A stretch of 64,000 nt of DNA from Carnobacterium divergens (lineage in GTDB: Bacteria > Bacillota > Bacilli > Lactobacillales > Carnobacteriaceae): assembly GCF_900258435.1 (NCBI RefSeq), contig NZ_LT992558.1, forward strand, positions 346,866 to 410,865. Direction: 5' to 3'. The notes under the pieces are model-generated. The model had not been told where the DNA came from and searched no databases. It saw nothing but the letters and a program-made list of their open reading frames with translations. This document shows positions 9,080 through 16,807 of the stretch, in pieces. The translations under genes and the position numbers were made by a program. Position 1 is the stretch's first letter. The number at the start of each line of letters is the position of its first letter.

Positions 9080-9559
9080 ATGAATATCAAAATAATTAGT
9101 GTGGGAAAATTAAAAGAAAAATATTTAAAAATGGGAATTGAGGAATACGTGAAGCGTCTGGGAGCGTATTGTAAAATCGAATTGATTGAAGTACCGGATG
9201 AAAAAGCACCAGAAAAATTGAGTGCAGCTGAAATGATTCAAGTAAAAGAAAAAGAAGGCGAGCGCATATTAAGTAAAATTCCAGAAAATGCCTATGTATT
9301 TGCTTTAGCAATTGAAGGAAAACAACGTACTTCTGAAGAATTTTCAAAAGAAATCGATCAATTAGGGATTAGTGGGAAAAGCCAGCTTGTTTTTGTGATT
9401 GGTGGATCATTGGGTCTGAGTGACGCGGTTTTGAAACGCAGCAATACACAAATTTCCTTTGGAAAAATGACCTTGCCTCATCAGTTGATGCGGTTGGTTT
9501 TGGTGGAGCAGGTTTATCGAGGGTATCGGATTATGAAGGGGGAACCCTATCATAAGTAG
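9080..9559 (+). CDS. rlmH: 23S rRNA pseudouridine-1915 N3-methyltransferase RlmH
   Basis: SPOUT-class methyltransferase of 159 residues, the usual RlmH length. Conserved landmarks are the N-terminal [11 protein letters not shown], the S-adenosylmethionine-binding trefoil knot with VIGGSLGLS, and the C-terminal [20 protein letters not shown]...YHK. It methylates pseudouridine 1915 in helix 69 of 23S rRNA in the assembled 70S ribosome. AAAGGAG precedes the ATG. Two tandem DnaA boxes lie 24-45 bp before the start and could link its transcription to DnaA. Confidence 0.97.
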   Translation: MNIKIISVGKLKEKYLKMGIEEYVKRLGAYCKIELIEVPDEKAPEKLSAAEMIQVKEKEGERILSKIPENAYVFALAIEGKQRTSEEFSKEIDQLGISGKSQLVFVIGGSLGLSDAVLKRSNTQISFGKMTLPHQLMRLVLVEQVYRGYRIMKGEPYHK

Positions 9560-9826
9560 TGAGGGTTCTTCTTGGAGAATGGGGTTGTATGGGGAGTATG
9601 GAATTAGCTAACAGTTTTAGGGGAATCATAAGAGGGTATATTAATTAATGTAGCTATTGTCTAGTGGTTGGGTGAAAACTATATTTTTGAGTGAAAAAAA
9701 TCTAACCAAAAATAAGAAACAGCATGAAATTAACATTTGTAAAAATGTATTTCATGCTGTTTTTACTGTTTTATAACTTGTCCCAACTACTTTTTAATAT
9801 ATTTAAAGTATGCCGATGTGAACTAA
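9560..9826. other. Intergenic region after rlmH
   Basis: No gene seen. It holds the stem-loop at 9717-9765 that probably ends the rlmH transcript. It marks the step from core genes to accessory genes. Confidence 0.5.
9717..9765 (+). terminator. Intrinsic terminator downstream of rlmH
   Basis: AAACAGCATGAAAT pairs with TTTCATGCTGTTT, extended by ACATTT/AAATGT, and a T5 run follows. The flanking A run makes it usable in both directions. Confidence 0.85.
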
Positions 9827-9961
9827 TCACTTGAAAAAGATACAAAAAAGAATTTACCTCAGAAATTTATAAACGAATATCATCGATATTCTAACGATTA
9901 CTATCAAAATGTTGACTTAAAATATATAAAATTGTATTTTTGTGTAAGCGGTTTAATTTAA
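9827..9961 (+). pseudogene. Possible decayed coding remnant
   Basis: A 44-codon stretch without a start codon reads as protein-like sequence (KFINEYHRYSNDYYQNVDLK) ending in TAA. The preceding stop is at 9824. It may be the 3' end of a lost gene. A 17-bp palindrome GAATATCATCGATATTC (9875-9891) and the promoter at 9912-9940 overlap it, so it could instead be regulatory DNA for the next gene. Confidence 0.25.
9912..9940 (+). promoter_or_regulatory. Promoter for the 9984 gene
   Basis: TTGACT and TATTTT with 17-bp spacing, 43 bp before the ATG at 9984. A perfect 17-bp palindrome ends 20 bp upstream (9875-9891) and is a candidate operator. Confidence 0.55.
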
Positions 9962-9983
9962 TAGTGTATAGGTAGGTGAATAA

Positions 9984-10313
9984 ATGAGCAATAAACTAAA
10001 ATTCGTTATTGGTATTCTATTAGTATGCTGTTTAATTGGCAGTATCCTAATGTATTTACCTTATCGTAAATCGATTGCAGTAGATGCATTGTATGCTAAA
10101 TTAGAAAAAGAAAATATTTTAAAAAATGAAGTAACAATAACGAATGAGGTTAGAGACTACAAAATAGCAGGTGGAGGGTACACTTTTTATTTTGAAATAA
10201 AAAACGATAAAAAAAAATATCGAGCATTTTATTTTTATGAACGAAAAAGCATCATACTCTATCAAGTAAAAGAAGGTGGGGAACCAGATATAATGCTTGA
10301 TAAAATTAATTAA
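9984..10313 (+). CDS. Membrane-anchored small protein, DUF3139-like
   Basis: 109-residue protein with one N-terminal membrane helix (about 7-26) and a beta-rich extracytoplasmic part containing EVRDYKIAGGGYTFYFEI. Size, topology and the strand pattern recall DUF3139 proteins (one helix plus a small domain; role unknown). The assignment is by resemblance only. A TAGGTAGGTG site precedes the ATG. The next gene starts 22 bp downstream, so the two are probably co-transcribed. Confidence 0.6.
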   Translation: MSNKLKFVIGILLVCCLIGSILMYLPYRKSIAVDALYAKLEKENILKNEVTITNEVRDYKIAGGGYTFYFEIKNDKKKYRAFYFYERKSIILYQVKEGGEPDIMLDKIN

Positions 10314-10335
10314 ATACAAGAATAGGAGTGATGGA

Positions 10336-11106
10336 ATGAAAAAAATATTGTTATTAACGGTATTATTAGCAGGATTATTTTGTTTTACTTCAGAATCAAA
10401 GGCAATGGATCATTCGGAGTTACAGTCTCTAGCCAATCAGTTTGCATTAACAGGGGATAAATTAACTACTTTTGAAACAGTAGAAAATAGTAGAGGTAAC
10501 TTATCTAGGCAAATAAGTGTTCCCAGTTATGATGAATTTTTAAATTACCAAAACTTAGGTATTTTACCAGAAGATATGAGTTATGAAGATTACACAGTAG
10601 CTTTAAGTGTCCCAGAACCGACAGATCCAGTTGATACAAAATATAGAGAACGTGCTTTTATCCCACAGGCAGGAGATATGTTTATAACAAACGGAACCTC
10701 TTCAGCAGGGCTAACAGGTCATGCAGGAATCTTTTTACCAGATGGATCAATCTTGAGTATAGCTGGTTATGGTGCTAAACCAAAGGCTTTGGGTATTTTT
10801 GATTGGATGAAAAATTATTCCTCACAGCCTGGTCAATGGACTAAAATTTATCGAGTATCATCTTATAAACCAGGAAATGCCGCGAATTGGGCAATTGCAA
10901 ATATTAAAGGTAAAAATATCTCTTATGGACTAAGCGGAGGTATTCTTAATCAAGATCCAACGTATTGCTCTAAAATTGTTTATCAATCTTATTATAATAC
11001 AAATAATAATGGTTTGAATATGATTTTACCTTCTCTTATTTTACCGTATGCGTTACCTAATGTATTTATGCTAGGTTCTGTTCATGTTGGAACGTGGTCT
11101 AGTTAA
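10336..11106 (+). CDS. Secreted permuted papain-fold (YiiX/NlpC-type) protein
   Basis: 256-residue secreted protein. A signal peptide (KKILLLTVLLAGLFCF...SKA) is followed by a linker and a catalytic-looking domain with H129 in TGHAGIF and C211 in TYCSKIVYQ. The order His then Cys is that of circularly permuted NlpC/P60 enzymes (YiiX/YaeF group), amidases or peptidases acting on wall peptides or acyl substrates. Substrate unknown. ATG 10336 is chosen because AGGAGTG precedes it and the signal peptide starts there; a start at 10297 would overlap the upstream gene and add a charged leader. Confidence 0.7.
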   Translation: MKKILLLTVLLAGLFCFTSESKAMDHSELQSLANQFALTGDKLTTFETVENSRGNLSRQISVPSYDEFLNYQNLGILPEDMSYEDYTVALSVPEPTDPVDTKYRERAFIPQAGDMFITNGTSSAGLTGHAGIFLPDGSILSIAGYGAKPKALGIFDWMKNYSSQPGQWTKIYRVSSYKPGNAANWAIANIKGKNISYGLSGGILNQDPTYCSKIVYQSYYNTNNNGLNMILPSLILPYALPNVFMLGSVHVGTWSS

Positions 11107-11123
11107 CAAGGTGATTTGACGAC

Positions 11124-11152
11124 AAAAAACCACCTGATGGAGAGTCAGGTGG
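11124..11152 (-). terminator. Minus-strand intrinsic terminator inside repeat copy 1
   Basis: Read on the minus strand, CCACCTGA-CTCTCCA-TCAGGTGG is followed by T6: a textbook terminator. Since the neighbouring annotated genes are all on the plus strand, it implies a minus-strand transcript arising within or beyond the element. Confidence 0.7.
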
Positions 11153-11199
11153 CAAAAAAGGAGTTGTTCATTATACTTTGGAGGAGTTGTTATGAAAAA

Positions 11200-11244
11200 A
11201 TGAAAATAAAAAAGTTAGTTTGGTTGTTGTTTAATTTTAGGTAA
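11200..11244 (+). CDS. Tiny hydrophobic peptide frame (copy 1)
   Basis: 14 codons beginning MKIKKLVWLL. GGAGGAG lies just upstream of an overlapping three-codon frame (ATG AAA AAA TGA at 11192-11203), whose TGA overlaps this ATG as ATGA, suggesting re-initiation. The related frame in copy 2 has 19 codons and the same first nine residues. Coding status is uncertain. Confidence 0.3.
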   Translation: MKIKKLVWLLFNFR

Positions 11245-11346
11245 GAATGTGTGTCATCCTTACTACTCTTTTAGTATACTTACAAAATGTGAAGAAAGTA
11301 TGTTTAAAAGAGTAAAGAAGTTTGATGAATATAAGAAGTAAAGAAT

Positions 11347-11382
11347 GCTCTCAATGCCTAAAAGGTTTTTGAGAGTATTTTT
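11347..11382 (+). terminator. Terminator-like hairpin
   Basis: CTCTCAA pairs with TTGAGAG across a 14-nt loop, with a following T5 stretch. It probably stops readthrough before the LXG cassette. Confidence 0.55.
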
Positions 11383-11580
11383 GTATTCAAGGATTAAAAG
11401 TCATTAATAGCAGTTGTTTAATATAAAAAAATGTATCATGTGACAAATAAAATAGACAAGATACTGTATAAAATGTTACTCTGTTTATAGAAGAACGTTA
11501 GTTTTTTATAAATCAATAAAGTAAAAGAAGAAGTGTTTGTGTATCTTTTTGAAAAATAATAAAAGAGGATGATTTTTTTT

Positions 11581-11832
11581 ATGGGTCATATTGCATCTGA
11601 TAGTGGCGCTGCTACAAACGCTATATCTGGTATCCAATCAGTTGAAGTAAACAAAGGTCAACAAGTTTCTTTAGGAGAAAGTAATGTATCTAGTATGAAG
11701 ACGGGTACAGAAGTAACGAATCAATTATTACCAGATTTAACTAATTTAATTGAGTGTGTGAAAGAACAAGGCAATAAGTTTCCAAAAATTGCTGAATTGA
11801 TTGCTATTGAAGACAGTAAAATTAAATTCTAA
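11581..11832 (+). CDS. LXG-associated helical protein Lap1 (DUF3130/TIGR04197)
   Basis: 83-residue WXG100-sized protein. Its length, predicted helical character and position as first gene before a DUF3958-like protein and an LXG effector fit the TIGR04197/DUF3130 type VII secretion family, whose members (Lap1) bind the LXG domain and carry the export signal. ATG 11581 is chosen: AAAGAGG lies 12 nt upstream, whereas the in-frame ATG at 11569 directly abuts that site. It is encoded with the next two genes; the secretion machine itself (EssC and others) is not in the window. Confidence 0.75.
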   Translation: MGHIASDSGAATNAISGIQSVEVNKGQQVSLGESNVSSMKTGTEVTNQLLPDLTNLIECVKEQGNKFPKIAELIAIEDSKIKF

Positions 11833-11842
11833 GGAGGATAAA

Positions 11843-12205
11843 TTGAATAATACGACAAATGATCAAGAACGATTAAAATATAACCGTTTGATTACGGAAA
11901 AAGAAAATACGCTAGATGATTTAAATAGAGACAAAAGAAAAATTGAAGAATGTATTTCTGAATTAAAAGAAAATCTACATAGGGGATTTCAAGAGTTAAA
12001 CATGTTAAATAAAGAAAATATTCGGCATGGAGGTAATGAAAATAGACTTATGCAGAGGCACAATGAGGAGCAAGAACATTTTTTTCAAAAACAATTCAGA
12101 GATGCGGAACATCAAATTATAGATAACTACAATGCAGAATCAAAGTCAATAAAGGATGAAACGGAAGTTCTGTATAAGAAAAGGAGTGAAGTTCCGTGGG
12201 ATTAA
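11843..12205 (+). CDS. LXG-associated helical protein Lap2 (DUF3958)
   Basis: 120-residue, highly charged, coiled-coil protein (many Glu/Lys/Gln; e.g. RLITEKENTLDDLNRDKRK) ending in SEVPWD. This matches DUF3958, the second LXG-associated chaperone/targeting factor. The start is TTG 11843, 5 nt after AAGGAGG; the frame is open further upstream without a ribosome site. The 3' end overlaps the LXG gene by 10 bp, implying coupled translation and complex assembly. Confidence 0.75.
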   Translation: MNNTTNDQERLKYNRLITEKENTLDDLNRDKRKIEECISELKENLHRGFQELNMLNKENIRHGGNENRLMQRHNEEQEHFFQKQFRDAEHQIIDNYNAESKSIKDETEVLYKKRSEVPWD

Positions 12206-13806
12206 AATATTCAAGTGCTGATTCATCTAATTTGATACAAGCATTGACTAGTAATTTAAGAAGTGGAGCAGAAGCTGTTAACCAATTAAAATCTGGAAGT
12301 CAAAAAGTAGTGGCGGCTATAGAGGGTAAAACATTATCAGGGGCTGCTTACACAGCAGGTAAAGGGTTATTCAGTGAGCTAATCATCCCAACGATTACAA
12401 GAGTAACTACAGCTATTGATTCAATCGAACAAGATATTCAGAAATATCAGTCTGCAGATCAAGTTATTTCAAGTGAAGGTTATTTAGATGAAGATAATCT
12501 GAATCAGCAAATCGCGATAAAAAAATCTATGAAACTATCAGTAGATGCCGCCGCTGTTATTGCGAAAACTTTGTCAAGAAATAATCCTGTTGCTAAAGTG
12601 CTAGATTCATTGTTTGAATTTCAGAGAAATTTAGGAAGAATGTCAAATGATTTACAAGAAGGTATACGCGATTTGGAAAAGAAATTACAAAAGTTGCAAC
12701 AATTTTCTGCTGAAACAAGTGGGCTGTTTGGCGATAGTTTAAGTGATATGAAAATAGCTATGCAAGGTGTTATGGTATTAAACGCAACGATTGTTAACAG
12801 TGATGGAAGCTATACGTTACCCGATGGGGTTGAGAAAAACTGGTTTACATCACTTCAAGATGCTGGTAAAGTCGGTGAAATGGAAGACAAAGCAAAGAAT
12901 ACAGCAATCAAAGAATTAAATGACCTGTTTTCAAAAAATCCAGCAGCAGCGATTGAAAAAATTAAAAATAATGACCGACTATTTGGATATGTCATTGCGG
13001 CTTTAGATAAATTTCCGAAAGGACTTCAAGATGCAGCATTGGGTATCTTTATCGCACAAGAAAGCTGGAACCAATTGCCTAAAAATATTGCTCAAAGTAT
13101 CTTAAACAACCCAAAATTTGGTTTATATGTAGGTAAAATGTCCTTGGATAACCAAGCTAAAGTATATGGGAATTTATTGCATTTAAGCGATAAAGGATGG
13201 GATGTATTAGCTCCACTTGGCTATGTGACAAGTGTACTGTCAAAATCAAAAGCTGGAGCTAAAGTCATTGCAGGTTCGAAAGTTGGTTTAACATTATTTA
13301 AGAAGTTTAAACCTATCTCTAAATTTATAAAAGAACATCCAGGAACAAGAGAAGGCTTGGCATATGGTGGAGATGCCTTAACAATTACTGCGTATGCCTA
13401 TGAAGAGTATACAAATCCTAAAAGCCCAGCTTATGGAAATGAAAGTATGGCCTTATATGGTGGTATTAATAGATTTTTTTTAAATGCTGGGATATTAGAA
13501 GGCTTGGAATATGGCGGTCCAATAGGGGCTTTTGCGGGTGGTGTTAACACTCTTATACAAGGGGTTGAATTCAAAACGCCTTTTAAATGGTTAGGGGATA
13601 ATGGTACTATTGGATGGGATGGTATAATGGGTTTTGGAACTAAAGAAGATGCTGAGAAATGGATTGCTGAGCAATATGAAATTTATGAAGAAAGAAATAA
13701 AAATTTAAAAGAAGGCAATGTCAGTAAAATAAAAGAAGATTGGTTTGGAAAACAAGAGGGACGAGTTGATGTTAAAGATTTTAATAACGGATTACCGAGG
13801 TGGTAA
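12196..13806 (+). CDS. LXG-domain type VII secretion effector (polymorphic toxin)
   Basis: 536-residue protein with an N-terminal LXG-type helical domain (about 1-210; starts GLKYSSADSSNLIQAL) and a variable C-terminal region. The C-terminal part has no recognisable nuclease or NADase motif but contains a glycine-rich hydrophobic stretch GGPIGAFAGG (from about residue 440) resembling a glycine zipper, as in pore-forming LXG toxins such as TelE. Membrane activity is an inference. GTG 12196 follows AAGGAG and overlaps the Lap2 gene. A multi-pass membrane protein gene, the likely immunity gene, starts 4 bp downstream. Residues 403-438 are echoed in the remnant at 14585-14692. Confidence 0.8.
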   Translation: MGLKYSSADSSNLIQALTSNLRSGAEAVNQLKSGSQKVVAAIEGKTLSGAAYTAGKGLFSELIIPTITRVTTAIDSIEQDIQKYQSADQVISSEGYLDEDNLNQQIAIKKSMKLSVDAAAVIAKTLSRNNPVAKVLDSLFEFQRNLGRMSNDLQEGIRDLEKKLQKLQQFSAETSGLFGDSLSDMKIAMQGVMVLNATIVNSDGSYTLPDGVEKNWFTSLQDAGKVGEMEDKAKNTAIKELNDLFSKNPAAAIEKIKNNDRLFGYVIAALDKFPKGLQDAALGIFIAQESWNQLPKNIAQSILNNPKFGLYVGKMSLDNQAKVYGNLLHLSDKGWDVLAPLGYVTSVLSKSKAGAKVIAGSKVGLTLFKKFKPISKFIKEHPGTREGLAYGGDALTITAYAYEEYTNPKSPAYGNESMALYGGINRFFLNAGILEGLEYGGPIGAFAGGVNTLIQGVEFKTPFKWLGDNGTIGWDGIMGFGTKEDAEKWIAEQYEIYEERNKNLKEGNVSKIKEDWFGKQEGRVDVKDFNNGLPRW

Positions 13807-13809
13807 AAT

Positions 13810-14571
13810 TTGGAAAATATAAGTTTTGAACAAGCAGTAAAAAAAATATCCTGTGAGGATATTCGTAATATGGTAAATAGTCGCAAAAATTCAAGTTCTT
13901 TTTTTTACAAAATAATAACTAGCTTTATACTTTCAGTATTAGTCACTCTTCCGTCGCTAAATTATTTTTTAATTTTTCCATGTTTTTCTTTTTTATGCTT
14001 AAGTATGATATTAATAAAATATTTAAGTCTAAATCGCTTATTTAAAATAGTAAATTATAACAAATTTATGTTCACAATATGGCAGACAGGAATGATTTTT
14101 TTTCTAACTGTGTTTTTATATATAAAAGTAGATAAATACCATATCGTGCCTTTTATATATGTTATTTTTGGATACTTATGTTCTTATTATTTAGTACGCT
14201 CTAAAATAGTTAATTTTATAAAAACTGAATATCCAGAATCAAGTGAAAAATACCATAAAAAAACAGGTTTACTAAGTCCAAAAACCTCTAAAATATTAAA
14301 AACATTCTTGTCAGTAATTATACTCGGTATTCTTTTTTATAGGTTCAACAAATGGTGGTTAATGAATGTTAATTTAAATCCTGAAAATGGAAGTGTTTTT
14401 GAATATATTATTTGGGGTGGAATTTTAATTACATTATTAATTGGTTTGACTTTATTACCGACACTAATATTTTCTCCAAGTAGTTATGTAAAAGGGAAAT
14501 TGTTAGAAAAATATTCTGAAGAGTTTAGAAAACAATACAACTATACAAAAGAAGAGTGGTATGGGAAATAA
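13810..14571 (+). CDS. Polytopic membrane protein, candidate immunity protein
   Basis: 253-residue protein with about six hydrophobic segments (near residues 30-48, 48-65, 85-105, 110-130, 165-180, 200-220) and a charged C-terminus ending KEEWYGK. No family recognised. It begins 4 bp after the LXG effector stop with TTG as start codon behind GAGGTGG. Immunity genes normally sit directly after LXG toxins, and a membrane immunity protein would suit a membrane-active toxin. The role is inferred from position. Confidence 0.65.
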   Translation: MENISFEQAVKKISCEDIRNMVNSRKNSSSFFYKIITSFILSVLVTLPSLNYFLIFPCFSFLCLSMILIKYLSLNRLFKIVNYNKFMFTIWQTGMIFFLTVFLYIKVDKYHIVPFIYVIFGYLCSYYLVRSKIVNFIKTEYPESSEKYHKKTGLLSPKTSKILKTFLSVIILGILFYRFNKWWLMNVNLNPENGSVFEYIIWGGILITLLIGLTLLPTLIFSPSSYVKGKLLEKYSEEFRKQYNYTKEEWYGK

Positions 14572-14584
14572 ATGTAAAATTTAG

Positions 14585-14692
14585 GAAGAATATAAAAATC
14601 CTAAAAGTCCTGCTTATGGAAATGAAAGTAGGGCTTTATACGTTGGCCTTAATAAGTTTTTAGTAAATAGTGAGCCATTGGAAGGAGCATAA
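14585..14692 (+). pseudogene. Remnant of an LXG toxin C-terminal region
   Basis: 35 codons read EEYKNPKSPAYGNESRAL..., ending in a stop, and align with effector residues 403-438 (EEYTNPKSPAYGNESMAL...LEG). There is no start codon or ribosome site, and the upstream gene ends 13 bp before. It is a truncated copy of a related toxin tip, showing that this locus has gained or lost toxin-immunity modules by recombination. Confidence 0.75.
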
Positions 14693-14739
14693 TTAGTGCA
14701 GTTTTTAATAAGTTAGTTCAAATGTGAGGGGTTAGAGTT

Positions 14740-15219
14740 ATGTTTATTTTTGTACAAATAGGGATAGTCGTTATAACCGTTATTATTATAAGCAGCTTTA
14801 TTATAATTGATCGTAAAAAGTTAGAAAAAGAATATATCGTTAGTGAGAAATATGTAATAGAGAAGGGAACACCTGTAGCTTGCAAAAGCTATAGGCACAT
14901 ACGTATTTCCAAAATGAATAATTATAAAGCGATTAACCATTATGTGACAGCAGATGGCAGAAATTTTGAGACGGTGGCAACTACTTTTTTTGATAAAGAA
15001 TTAGCTATTTTAGATAAGAATGTGGTCGTCTTAAAATTAAGTGATAATAAAGATTATTCACTATTAATTAGCTATGATATGAAAAAAATGTCTAAAAAAA
15101 ACTTGTCGATAGTAGAAAGTATAGCGGTAGGGGATACAGTGAAAATGAATGATATTGTAGCAAATTTAAGAGAGCAAGTTTTACCTTATACAATTGATAC
15201 CACGATTCTGGTGAAATAA
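14740..15219 (+). CDS. Membrane-anchored protein of unknown function
   Basis: 159-residue protein with one N-terminal membrane helix (about 3-23) followed by a soluble, beta-rich domain (KYVIEKGTPVACKSYRH...). A GAGGGG site lies 8 nt before the ATG. No family recognised. It follows the toxin remnant and could be an orphan immunity protein or a partner of the two membrane proteins downstream. Low GC matches its neighbours. Confidence 0.55.
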   Translation: MFIFVQIGIVVITVIIISSFIIIDRKKLEKEYIVSEKYVIEKGTPVACKSYRHIRISKMNNYKAINHYVTADGRNFETVATTFFDKELAILDKNVVVLKLSDNKDYSLLISYDMKKMSKKNLSIVESIAVGDTVKMNDIVANLREQVLPYTIDTTILVK

Positions 15220-15269
15220 CGGTCAGAGTCAATTTTTTAGACGAATAAAATGATAGATTAGGAGAAATT

Positions 15270-15842
15270 ATGGCCCCATTCTTTTTGATTTTTGCATATA
15301 TGTGTGTACCGTACTTTGTATATTCTATAGTATTTTCCTGTTTATATAAGATGTACTCTATTAATAGACCAATGAAAAATTTTGCAACTAGAATAGGACA
15401 AGAAGTACCCTTAAAGTACAAAGTAATCAGTTTTTTTTGTTTGGCTGTACTGGCAATTATAGGTACATGGCAGGTACTCCAATACTATTTATTTTCGGGA
15501 GCCTATTTTTGGTTTGTACTATTAACTGCTGGATTAGTGTTATTGGTTTATCTAGCTCCTATTGGACTCTGTGTTAGTCCATTTATAAAATTTAATTCTA
15601 ACGGTAAAAACCGTTTAAGAAAGTTCTATTGTAATTTTGTTGGATCGTACACTCTTATGTGGGCGATAATTCTTTTGGTTGATAAAAATATAAAAATTTA
15701 TAGCGATGAAAGTGGCATTTCTTATCGCAATGGAAACCTACCATTAAAAATGCTAGGTGGGATAGGTTTACTCATTGTAGGTTTGTACGGACTAGTTAGC
15801 ATTTCTGCAAAATATAGTAACAGTTACCAAAAAATAAAGTAG
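15270..15842 (+). CDS. Four-helix membrane protein of unknown function
   Basis: 190-residue protein with about four hydrophobic segments (near 5-25, 52-72, 76-98, 165-182). TTAGGAG lies 8 nt before the ATG. No motif or family recognised. It sits in the region after the LXG cassette where orphan immunity genes collect; that role is only suggested by position. Confidence 0.55.
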   Translation: MAPFFLIFAYMCVPYFVYSIVFSCLYKMYSINRPMKNFATRIGQEVPLKYKVISFFCLAVLAIIGTWQVLQYYLFSGAYFWFVLLTAGLVLLVYLAPIGLCVSPFIKFNSNGKNRLRKFYCNFVGSYTLMWAIILLVDKNIKIYSDESGISYRNGNLPLKMLGGIGLLIVGLYGLVSISAKYSNSYQKIK

Positions 15843-15880
15843 AAGAATCAGCATGGACTCTCGCATGGTCTTCAATAGTA

Positions 15881-16330
15881 GTGAAAGTAACAAAAAAAAT
15901 AAATCATTTGAAAAAAAATAATAGGTATCATTGTGACAAGCCGCTATTTATAGCATTGATGCCACTAATTTTATTGATGAGTTTAGTGGTAGTATTTTTA
16001 TTATTGGGTGATTTATTTATTCTAGCCACATTAAGGATGAATCTATTCCCTTTTATAATTTTATTTATTGCGGTACTTCTTTTAAGAAAAGTATGGCTAA
16101 GCACAAGAGTAGGTTTAAGGATAAAGAAAATAGGCGCTACTGTGTTGACAATAATGTGGTTAATTGTTTTTTTATTATTAGTTTTAAGGATGACTATTAG
16201 CTGGGGGATAACTATTAAAACAGATCCCATTTATATTTTAGAGGATAGTATATTTTTACTAGTGAATGGGTACTCATTTATTTGGACATGGATAGATATT
16301 AGTAAAACAATAAACTCAAATGATAGATAA
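15881..16330 (+). CDS. Membrane protein of unknown function, start uncertain
   Basis: 149-residue frame with four hydrophobic segments. The GTG at 15881 has no good ribosome site. The frame is open upstream to 15821 without ATG, so the N-terminus may be lost or frameshifted relative to the preceding gene. Downstream hairpins at 16364 and 16462 would end the transcript. It may be a degraded membrane gene. Confidence 0.4.
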   Translation: MKVTKKINHLKKNNRYHCDKPLFIALMPLILLMSLVVVFLLLGDLFILATLRMNLFPFIILFIAVLLLRKVWLSTRVGLRIKKIGATVLTIMWLIVFLLLVLRMTISWGITIKTDPIYILEDSIFLLVNGYSFIWTWIDISKTINSNDR

Positions 16331-16363
16331 ACTAATTAATAATTCACATCTATATCAAAAGGT

Positions 16364-16392
16364 AACTAAAATGGTGACTATTTTAGTTTTTT
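16364..16392 (+). terminator. Intrinsic terminator
   Basis: AACTAAAAT / ATTTTAGTT stem, 7-nt loop, then T-rich tract. Confidence 0.75.
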
Positions 16393-16461
16393 CTAAAGTT
16401 TTAAAAGTGTAAATTATAGATTGTTGAAACAAGTCTAACCGCAAATGTATATTATTTTTAT

Positions 16462-16498
16462 GAACCAATCCTAGATCGTTTTAGGATTGGTTCTTTTT
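16462..16498 (+). terminator. Intrinsic terminator
   Basis: GAACCAATCCTA / TAGGATTGGTTC perfect 12-bp stem, 8-nt loop, then T5. It is the second terminator within 130 bp. Confidence 0.85.
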
Positions 16499-16690
16499 AC
16501 CCATCAAAAGAAAGGAGAAAATGATGAGTAGTTCTTTTTTAAGAACGAATATTTTTGTAGTTTGTTGATGATAAATGAAGAATTTATAGGGGACGAGGAT
16601 TGCATGAAAGAATCTGTGGTTTTACTATAGAGAGCTCTAAAATAAAGCGTAGAAAATTACACATATGCATATAGTTAATTTTTTAATAAA
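16499..16690 (+). other. Non-coding stretch with a 15-codon frame
   Basis: AAAGGAG at 16511 precedes an ATGATG at 16521 opening a 15-codon frame (MMSSSFLRTNIFVVC) that stops at 16568. It is probably the start of a lost gene. The remainder is AT-rich and leads into the helicase promoter. Confidence 0.3.
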
Positions 16691-16720
16691 TCACTTATTT
16701 ATTATATAAAATGGTATAAT
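16691..16720 (+). promoter_or_regulatory. Extended -10 promoter of the helicase gene
   Basis: TGGTATAAT (16712-16720) is a consensus extended -10 element; no good -35 was found. It lies 87 bp before the helicase ATG. Confidence 0.5.
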
Positions 16721-16807
16721 ATAGTAGGTTATTTTAATTGGTGAATAAATAACTCGTGAAATTACTTAGTACAGGTTTAAACTATAATCAAAGAATGAGG
16801 CCATTAT

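Larger units (their letters stand above)
11122..11305. repeat. Repeated element, copy 1
   Basis: Shared with 27613-27810. Common blocks, in order: A6 plus stem-loop CCACCTGA-TGGAGAG-TCAGGTGG, CAAAAAAGGAGTT, CTTTGGAGGAGTTGT, the tiny frames MKK-stop and MKIKKLVWL..., TACTCTTTTAGTATACT, and GAAGAAAGT near the end. Copy 1 lacks a 38-bp block present in copy 2. No transposase and no clear terminal repeats were seen. It may be a small RNA locus or a short toxin-antitoxin-like unit. Confidence 0.75.
11107..11580. other. Intergenic region carrying repeat element copy 1
   Basis: Holds the repeat element (11122-11305) with its minus-strand terminator and a 14-codon reading frame, then a terminator-like hairpin at 11347-11382, then AT-rich DNA up to the LXG cassette. 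No larger gene is seen. Confidence 0.6.

Noticed and set aside
15859..15918. Short frame starting at ATG near the 15881 gene
   Set aside because: Codes about 20 residues of Ser/Lys/Asn-rich sequence with no ribosome site; more likely a sign of decay at the start of the membrane protein gene.
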